Assembly: GCA_027922465.2 (NCBI GenBank)
Contig: BQMF02000207.1
Coordinates: forward strand, 558,001-622,000
DNA from: Turritopsis dohrnii
Taxonomy: Eukaryota; Cnidaria; Hydrozoa; Anthoathecata; Oceaniidae
DNA: 64,000 nucleotides
Reading direction: 5' to 3'
Part shown: piece by piece, positions 56,791 through 64,000 of the stretch
Layout: every line of letters begins with the position of its first letter
How positions within the stretch are numbered: position 1 is the first letter of the stretch
The notes under the pieces: generated by a model
Told to the model about the DNA's origin: nothing
Seen by the model: the letters and a program-made list of their open reading frames with translations, nothing else
The model's database searches: none
Position numbers and translations under genes: made by a program

Positions 56791-57335
56791 TTCATTTTCT
56801 CATCTTTCTCATCTGTCTTTATAACTGTTCTTCCTTTTCTTATCTTGTAGCTCTCTGCCTAGCAGTGTCTTCGGCCTTGCAGGGACAAACCCATTAATGA
56901 AAATCGTTTACACGAATTCACGAAATATTCTAACTTAAAATGTAATGGTAAAAGAAATAAACGGGACATGTTATGCAATGCATATGTGAGTAAAAGGTAC
57001 GCTGTGCCCTTAATAGACCTATGATAGGCAAGCGAGTTAAAAAAACATCGGGAACACAGTTGCCGTCCCGATTTTTTCCGGTACAACATCATTCTAATAA
57101 TACGCACGGGGTTGTTATTAAAAGCGCACAATAATACAATGTTATTTGGGAAGATTGTATGCTAACATTGCTTAAAGGGTGTGTGCATGTAGTATAGTAG
57201 AAACATGTGCTATAGTAGAAACACATTCATAATTCCTAAAATTGAAAGGGATTCCTTTTATTGAGAGATATTTTGTTAACATATTTTGTTAATTTAAGAA
57301 ACAAGGATGGTTTCCATTTAAAAAATTCAGTCGTA

Positions 57336-58259
57336 CAGTGTGGTTCGTAATGGTGGAAATGGAAATTTTAAAGCTGTTTTTCAAAATGAACAAACCGAAT
57401 TTCAAAACAATTTTTACACCGTTGGAAAGCCATTTGGAAGTTTTTTTGGATAGTGTGTTTTTGTGAAAAATGAAAAAGTTGTTTTTGAAAAGAAAAGGGA
57501 AATGTTTTGGAAAAATGTAATTAAATTTTTAATGGTCGATTATGATGTGAATGAAAAGAAAAGATTTTTTGAAACAATGACAGCAATTAGGAAAACAATA
57601 AACAAATTTAAGCTGTGTGTTCACGAAAAACGTTAAACTTTTATGTTTTAAAATATCAATTTGGGGGTCTCAGCGCTAACATAAAATTAATAAAAAATTT
57701 ATTAGCTTATAATCCAAGAAAAAAACAAGTGTTTTAATCTAAAAATTCTTAACGATCAATTAACACCCCGTTTAATGAGCAAAATATTCATTGACAAGAA
57801 TTTAAGTTAAGAATTTTTAGATTAAAACACTTGTTTTTTTCTTGGATTATAAGCTAAATATAAAAAACCAGTTAATGGGTACCACATCAATAGAAAGCCA
57901 AGAAACTCAGCTTTCTAATGGTATATATTTCATTATTATACCATTATTCATTTTTTAGAAAATTGAGAATAAAGTTACTGAAGCTAACATTTTGAGACAC
58001 ACTGTAGATTCAGTGTTTTGAAACAAAAAGCACGATGTAATTAAACTACGTGTTAATCGACCATTAAAAATTAAATACATTTTTCGATGACATTTTCCTT
58101 ATTTTTTCAAAAACAACTTTTTCATTTTTCACAAAAATATACTAGCCGAAAGAGTTTGAAAATGGCTTTCCATTGATGTAAAAATTATTTTGAAATTCGG
58201 TATATTCATTTAAAAAAACAACTTTAAAATTTCCATTTCCAACATTACGAAACACACTG
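57336..58259. mobile_element. 924-bp mariner-like MITE with ~210-bp TIRs
   Basis: CAGTGTGGTTCGTAATGGTG and, inverted, CAGTGTGTTTCGTAATGTTG, each beside TA (57334-57335; 58260-58261). Homology of the two arms runs on for about 200 bp (TGAAAAAGTTGTTTTTGAAA; AATTTTTAATGGTCGAT). No transposase. A further foldback element is nested in the centre. Confidence 0.85.
57702..57857. mobile_element. 156-bp foldback MITE nested in the previous one
   Basis: TTAGCTTATAATCCAAGAAA and AAAACAAGTGTTTTAATCTA, AAAATTCTTAA on the left are perfectly inverted on the right; about 50-bp arms and a 50-bp centre. Confidence 0.85.
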
Positions 58260-58377
58260 TATCATCATTAGACATAAGTTGTGAGAAAATGAACAAGATG
58301 CCCTACCGGGCAGAAGTATTCCTGCGGATGACTGTAAGACTTTCTGGAGCCTTTTCAGAAAGAAATGAGTGTTACTT

Positions 58378-58870
58378 CACGCTTTAAAACTATATGCATA
58401 ATGCGGAATGATGTTTGCAGTATTTTACATTTTACCTTTTAGCTACGATAACTATTAAACTTTGTTGTTTCATATAAAACTTCCGTCTTGCATCAATTTA
58501 GAGATTTTTTTAAAAAGATTTCCATTCGAAGTTGCCCTCCCTAAAGCATCTTCAAGAAGCAATTAACTAATTAAAAGATTATCGCGTTAAGAATAATCTG
58601 TGCTTTAAAAGGTGAATGTTTGTTCACGGTTTAAAACAATATGCATAATGTGGTATGATGTTCTTTGTGTTTTACAGTTTATCTTGTAGCTGTGAAAGAA
58701 GTAATATTTGTTATTTCATATAAACTTCACTGTTTTGCATCATTTAGAGATTTTTTCATAAAGTTTTTTATTCATAGTTATATTCCCTAAAGCATCTTCA
58801 AAAAGTAATTAAGTTATGAAAACTTTGTCACATTAAGTTTTGAAGGGAAAATCTGTGGCGTAAATAGTAA
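58378..58870. repeat. 247-bp tandem duplication
   Basis: TATGCATAATG at 58393 and 58640, TTTCATATAAA, TTTAGAGATTTTTT and CCCTAAAGCATCTTCAA recur at 247-bp spacing with about 20-25% divergence; a third, weaker partial unit follows at about 58880-58930. Confidence 0.8.
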
Positions 58871-59588
58871 TAACTTCGAATTCATTTAATTACATTCCCG
58901 AGAGCATCATAAAAGTTAAGAGAATTTTGCCTGAGATCAAGCTTAAAAAGGAACACCGTCAGTTTAAAAATCCATTAGAGAACACTCTTCCGTGGACGTT
59001 TCAAAATACTCCTTTTAAAACTATACAGTATGAAAATCTTTATGTTGTTTGTACCTGAACTTCATAATAAAAACTTTTACTTGGCCTTGCGAAATAATAA
59101 AAATATCTGAGTTTCCTTTTTATCATCAGCTTGAGATTATACAAATTTTAGAATCATACAATATTTTAAATTCGACTAGTCAATTAAAAAAGTGGTCATC
59201 TATTGATTAATAAAATGGGTATAAGCTGATGAGGAAGATTGAACGTTTGCTTCATGATTTTAGAGCTTTATATACGATGAGACTCTTTTATTTCTAAGTT
59301 GGTAATGCTTTTGTGGTGTTTCCTTGGTATCTCGCTATTTGTCATACCCCCATTACTACAATACTGTTTGGAGAAAACTTTCTTAGCTAAATGGTAATTA
59401 CTTTGCAATTCGGTAACAATCTTTTAGCGTTTTGATGCTTGTTTCTTATTTTCAATCTGATTGGTGGAAGATGTAACATGACTCACGGCAAGCAACCAAG
59501 CAACCTACGTTTTGCTATCTTGAAGATATTAAACTTGATAGATGTCTTTGTCTCGATTCTTCACAATCCCTCAAAAAGTGTAAACACC

Positions 59589-59786
59589 CATGTGCTAAAG
59601 TGGAAACAAGCATGCGCTAAAGTGGAAACAGCCATATGGTAAAGTGGAACCACCTATGTGCTAAAGTGGAACCACCCATGTGCTAAAGTTGAAACAGACA
59701 TGTGTTGAAGTAGAAGCAATCTTGCATTAAAGTGGAAACACTCATGTTCCAAAGTGGAAACAGGCATGCGTTAAAGTGGAAGCACC
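59589..59786. repeat. 22-bp minisatellite, 9 units
   Basis: Nine units of CATGTGCTAAAGTGGAAACA-CC type, exact 22-bp period, with differing but related units. The unit resembles the subterminal word of the surrounding TIR interval. Confidence 0.9.
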
Positions 59787-60231
59787 CTTATACTCATGAG
59801 TAATCTATAATTTTTCTTTTCAAACTGATCACATTTCCGAGAAATTTTAAATTTCTCTCTACTAAACGATCTTTTAAAACATTATACACTTCTTCTGGCA
59901 ACGGATTTGGAAGTTGTTCTGCTGAGAGGACTACTCCAAAACCAAAGAACATCAAGTGGTAAAATATCATTGTCTATTTCTAAATTAACCTTACTTCCTT
60001 GTGTAAACACTTTTTCTATTAGCCGCATTTTACTTTACAACTAACAAATCTGAAAGTTTCTAAAATCAAAAGTATGACGTTCCTCCAATTAAAATACTTT
60101 TTTTATTAATAAAAATTTAACCTTAACCCTAACAGGAAAATTTAGAAATAAAGAAACATTCATATAGAATGTAAAAACCATGCTGTAAATGATATGAACG
60201 GGTTTCTACTATGCTACATGCACAGGGGGTT

Positions 60232-60436
60232 TACACGTAAACATTCTTGAAAAATTTTAATTTTAAGCTGGTGTTTTAAGACTTTCAATTTGAATTGTAC
60301 GTCAAAAGTCAACGCGGTCATGAATAATTAATGAGTTGAGACGCTGAAACTTGACGTTTTGGTGTACAATTTAAATTTACAGCTGAAAACGCCTGCTTGA
60401 AAGGAAAATTTTTCGAGAATCTTTATGTGCAAGAAA
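60232..60436. repeat. Imperfect 200-bp inverted repeat
   Basis: GTAAACATTCTTGAAAAATT, AAGCTGGTGTTTTAAG and AATTGTACGTCAAAAGTC mirror GACGTTTTGGTGTACAATT, CAGCTGAAAACGCC and AATTTTTCGAGAATCTTTAT. Non-coding foldback element. Confidence 0.6.
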
Positions 60437-60444
60437 TCTATTAA

Positions 60445-60727
60445 AGTCTGTTTAAAAATAGTGTGCACACTTTTAAGATTTGCTTGCCATTTGCTCAATA
60501 CTGAACCAATTTTAACAAATTTGGTATCGTTGGATAGACATTAAAAAGCACAATATTCTGTAGAAATAAAAAACGCCAAAAAAGAAAAAGAAAATGAAGA
60601 AAACAGAAGATGAAAAAAAAAAAAACTTTTTATACAAAAGACATATATATTTGATTTTTGTATCATTGGAAACCTTATTCTTTGACAATTTCAAAAATAT
60701 ATATATTTAATGGAAAATTTCCATTAG
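60445..60727 (-). mobile_element. TTAA MITE family J, copy 2 (one end)
   Basis: TTAA then AGTCTGTTTAAAAATAGTGT, reversed interior (GAAGAAAACAGAAGATGAAA), ending at AATGGAAAATTTCCATT. The far TIR is missing. Confidence 0.7.
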
Positions 60728-61734
60728 TTGTTGGAATATTGCAGCAACGATGCTATTACTTGGAGCATTTTAGACTTTTCAACCATTTGCAATTTTTAAA
60801 AATCCTGGGGTTACTTTATAAATAATTTTACAGTGCATTTAGTTATACATTATTCAAAACAATTACATATTTAATAGTTTAATTCTATTTACTCTGGATA
60901 ACAACCTATGGTAATTTAAAAGGTGTGTGATTTGATAAAACGAAATAGACAAAAAACCACTGAAATAGTGTTTTCAAGTGTGTTAACAGGTTAATGTTCT
61001 TGCTTAAGTACAAGTATAATTACTGTGTTTTCAGATATTCCCTCCGTCTTTCAAAAATCAACAAAACTGCCAAAATTTCAATATACCCTGAAATGTATCA
61101 TAATAAACAAAAACTAATGGAATTTTTCCATTAAATATATATACAGTATAAGAGGGCCTCGGACTTCAAGTGGATGTAGTCTTTGATCTAGCCAATGAAT
61201 ATGAAAAATTTTTAGGTCAATATGAAGCTTAAGATATTCTCTTTCCAATGGATAAAAATTTTTTTATCAAATTTTAATACAACAGAAAATATTAGAGATT
61301 TTACCATGACACCACCGACTTTTGAGCTTAATCATCAATTAAACTGTTTTACAAAAGAAGCGTGCATAAATAATTGCAGTAAAAAATAATTGTCAAACCA
61401 GTTTATTCTTTAAAGCTCTGTTTACATTTTAGTGGAAGCTAGTTTTTATTAGAAAGAGAAAGAAAAGAGTGTCAGAGATTCTTTTTAAGAAATGAACATT
61501 TTTGAAAGCTCTTCCACGCAAAAATGAAAATACCCGGAAAATGTCATGGTAAAAAGTTAATGTAAAACACAATAAAAATGAGTTTCAACGAGGAATGTTA
61601 AAATATTAAAATGATCAATCGCTACAAAGCCAAGGATAAAAATATCTTTGTTTGAACCAAAAGATATACATAATAACCCAACATTTATTCAATTCAACTT
61701 TAGTCCTTCAATTTTGTTTTAATCTTAAAAATAT
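60728..61734. other. No gene recognised
   Basis: AT-rich. CCATTAAATATATATACAGT at about 61130 resembles the inner end of family J copies. No open frame of note. Confidence 0.4.
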
Positions 61735-62790
61735 TCAACATTCAATGTGGGATCCACTTCTTTGAATACACAAATCAACCTTTCCCTGTATAGCTTGAAA
61801 GACACTCCTAATTTCAGCAGGTTTCTGACGAAGCAAATTAAATTCATCCACAATTCTGCGCTTCAAATCAACAAGATCTCATGGAGGTGTCCAATAAACC
61901 TTTGCTTTAAACATCCCCAAAAATAAAAATCACAGGGTGTTAAATCAGGTGATTAGGGTGGCCATTCGGTGGTGGTACCAAGAGCAACAATGCAATTTTG
62001 AAATTTCTGTTGCAATAGATTCTTTGTGGCATTTGCCCTATGGGTGGGTGCACCATCTTGAAATCACCACAAACCATCAAAAACCGGACCATATTTTTGG
62101 TAGTTTTGAGCACAACCAGGGAAAGCAAACCTTTGCAGCATATCCCTGTACGTATCACCATTTACACGACGATTGAAAAAGTATGGACCGATGATGGTCC
62201 CATTTCCACATAAGGCTGCCCATAGATGAAGGCTCTCACGACTATCACTCCTTTCGTAAGTGAAATCGTCAGGGCGTTGACCTTTGGGGGCGTAGCAGCG
62301 AACCCAATGATTTGACACTTGATTTGAAAGATAGCCTCAACCCCAATGACAACGTTTGATAAAAAACGTATATTTCTTGACCTTGGTGAGAACCACCGGC
62401 AAAATCTTAATCGTCTGGCGCGATCCCCGTTTTTCAACTTCTAAACCATGGCTATTTTGTGTGGATGCCATCTCAAACTTTTTCTTGTGATGTTGTTAAA
62501 TGCCGTTTTCGTAATACGAAGAGGGTTTCTTCTGCAGGATACACCTGGTTGCTGATTTTGCATTAGTTGACTTACAGCATTTATATTTGCAGGAGTTCGA
62601 GCTGTTCTTCGTCTTCCACTGTTGCCCTTATCAAAACATTTCTTTGGATCGTTGATTTCGACGGTGGTTGTCTGTTTGGGAAAGCCACTGCAAATGCATT
62701 CCTCACATTGACGTAACTTTTGGTTTCATGCCACTTTTTAACCACGAACACTCGTTGGTCATTTGTTAACTGTACCATACGTTTCACTGC
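61735..62790 (-). pseudogene. Tc1/mariner-superfamily transposase, decayed
   Basis: From the minus-strand start MKRMVQLTNDQRVFVVKKWH an N-terminal helix-turn-helix of the DUF4817 type follows (NRQPPSKSTIQRNV). Then, across frameshifts, SNHWVRCYAPKGQRPDDF, SLHLWAALCGNGTIIGPYFF, NGDTYRDMLQRF, the catalytic FQDGAPTHRANATKNLLQQK and EWPP*SPDLTPCDFYFWG, ending QKPAEIRSVFQAI. Two catalytic Asp (QDGAP and SPDLTP) are visible. Several frameshifts and a stop before SPD make it dead. No TIRs identified around it. Intact relatives are about 340-400 residues. Confidence 0.8.
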
Positions 62791-63189
62791 AATATTTTTT
62801 CTCCCTCACAAAGCTAAATTCTCTTACAGAAAAATGATTTTTTTTGAAAAAAAATAAGGCTGTTAACACACTCTCAGAGGATTTTCATGAAACTTTTTAA
62901 ACATTTGTGTCTTTGTTACACCAAATCATTTGCACTTTTTGAATTGCAAAACAAAAGAGCAATTGGTCGTAAATTCCTCATTTAATTGACGATTAAGAGT
63001 TCAGAAACCGTGACGAAAGTTTAAATCAATGATTTTAAGTCAAATTTTAATTTTAACTTAGGCAAAGTGTATATTTTCGAAAAGCTTATTTTATTTGCTA
63101 TTTTTTGGTGTAAAAATTGCAAGGTTTAGTTGGATATTCCAAAAGCTTTACTTCTCTAAATGCGTAGGCCATCTTATTTTAGGACATAC

Positions 63190-63444
63190 TGTATTTTTGA
63201 AATTGCCAAAGAATAAGGTTTCCAATGATATAAAAATCAAATATATATGACTTTTGTATAAAAAGTTTGTTTTTTTCATCTTCTGTTTTCTTCATTTTCT
63301 TTTTCTCTTTTGGCGTTCTTTATTTCTGTAGGATATTGTACTTTTTAATGTCTATCAAGCAATACCAAATTTGTAAAAATTGGTTCAGTATTGAGCAAAT
63401 AGCAAGCAAATCTTAAAAGTGTGCACACTATTTTTAAACAGACT
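63190..63444 (+). mobile_element. TTAA MITE family J, copy 3 (one end)
   Basis: Matches 49470-49726 nearly base for base (AAGAATAAGGTTTCCAATGA; TCTTCTGTTTTCTTCATTTT) and ends TTTTTAAACAGACT followed by TTAA at 63445-63448. The left TIR is missing, replaced by TACTGTATTTTTG. Confidence 0.75.
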
Positions 63445-63454
63445 TTAAAACCGG

Positions 63455-64000
63455 CTCTGTTCTTTTTCTTCTTACTGTCTTGTGCGAATGTTTACACGAA
63501 GAAACTCACAAGAGAAGCAACCAAAAGGATCCCAAAGGATCTTTAGTCATTATAATTAAAGAAGATGCACATTTCCAAAACTGAAAATGAAGAATAAAAT
63601 CTCTACCAGTAACATATTATTATTTCGAAATGATTCAATGGTGATTTTTCGTTTCGTTTCGCAAACAGAATGAAAAAGGTATGATTTTGTTTTTGAGATT
63701 AAGTGTCTGCGATTTTTTCTAAAAGAAGATCATTGTTTGTTTCATGTGTGGGCTGTAATGCTTTTTATGGTCTGGATACGTATAATTCAGCTTAAGTTCC
63801 ACCTCACCTCCGAAATCTCTGCCTACTCAGCATCACTTTATAATTAATGTTTCACTCTCTAAATATATCTTAAGCTTATTTGCTTGTATAATGCTTTAAA
63901 ATACAGTATTGTTTTTGTCGGTGATCAGTAGATTTTAGATTGTTTCTCTGTTTATGAACAGCTTTCTTAATTTTGATGTATAAATAATTCGAAACATTTC
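63455..64000. repeat. Repeat family A, inverted copy at window end
   Basis: The inverse complement of 560-1170: TGTTTACACGAAGAAACTCA, GGATCCCAAAGGATC, GAAGATGCACATTTCCAAAA, ACAGAATGAAAAAGGTATG, GGGCTGTAATGCT, CTGATCACCGAC-type words and AATTTTGATG. Repeat A thus brackets the window in opposite orientation. Confidence 0.65.

Larger units (their letters stand above)
57183..60223. mobile_element. 3.0-kb interval with 22-bp TIRs, GTGCATGTAG ends
   Basis: GTGCATGTAGTATAGTAGAA-AC at 57183 and its inverse at 60202-60223 (21 of 22 matching). The next word on the left, CATGTGCTATAGTAGAAACA, resembles the minisatellite unit at 59589. No transposase; several MITEs are nested within. A real element is likely but its class is unknown. 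Confidence 0.5.

Noticed and set aside
59589..59786. Coding repeat protein
   Set aside because: A 22-bp period shifts frame each unit; it is a minisatellite, not a gene.

Overview
The window is AT-rich animal DNA. It carries spliced genes with GT-AG introns, a tRNA-derived SINE, APE-type LINEs, a Ty3/gypsy LTR element and many terminal-inverted-repeat (TIR) families. The protein families present (PAN/PA14 secreted protein, THAP, P2X7-type C-terminal domain, the RT family at 54-56 kb) and the SINE 3' end suggest a marine invertebrate, most likely a cnidarian. That placement is an inference. No bacterial-type gene organisation is present.

Layout. 0-9.5 kb: repeat family A copies, a SINE, a Helitron-like element, a decayed P-element/THAP transposase and a lone OTU exon. 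9.9-11.9 kb: a complete 2,025-bp TTAA-flanked element with a THAP gene and a convergent P2X7-C-terminal-domain gene. 11.95-18.96 kb: three Helitron-like elements head to tail, split by a LINE and by a 2.2-kb TIR element. 19.1-22.4 kb: a 128-bp satellite split by a 1.93-kb TIR element that carries a two-exon gene for a small secreted protein. 22.97-26.4 kb: another Helitron-like copy and a broken hAT transposase. 28.4-36.1 kb: nested Helitron-like elements inside a TIR element. 36.1-42.7 kb: a LINE 3' end, a MITE and a complete young Ty3/gypsy element. 46-48.8 kb: the one clear host gene, a secreted PAN/Apple + Cys-rich + PA14 protein on the minus strand. 51.8-56.8 kb: two LINE fragments, one split by a 3.6-kb TIR element that holds a reverse-transcriptase/endonuclease gene. 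57-64 kb: nested MITEs, a minisatellite, a decayed mariner-type transposase and an inverted copy of repeat A.

How it fits together. Almost all coding sequence belongs to mobile elements, and insertion order can be read at several loci (for example satellite before TIR element at 19.7 kb, and Helitron before TIR element before Helitron array at 28-35 kb). The strongest leads are the THAP + P2X7-domain TTAA element, the gypsy element with a predicted self-priming hairpin, the TIR element carrying an RT gene, and the secreted-protein gene carried inside a TIR element. All coordinates and translations were read by eye and family names come from motif recognition; no database search was run.
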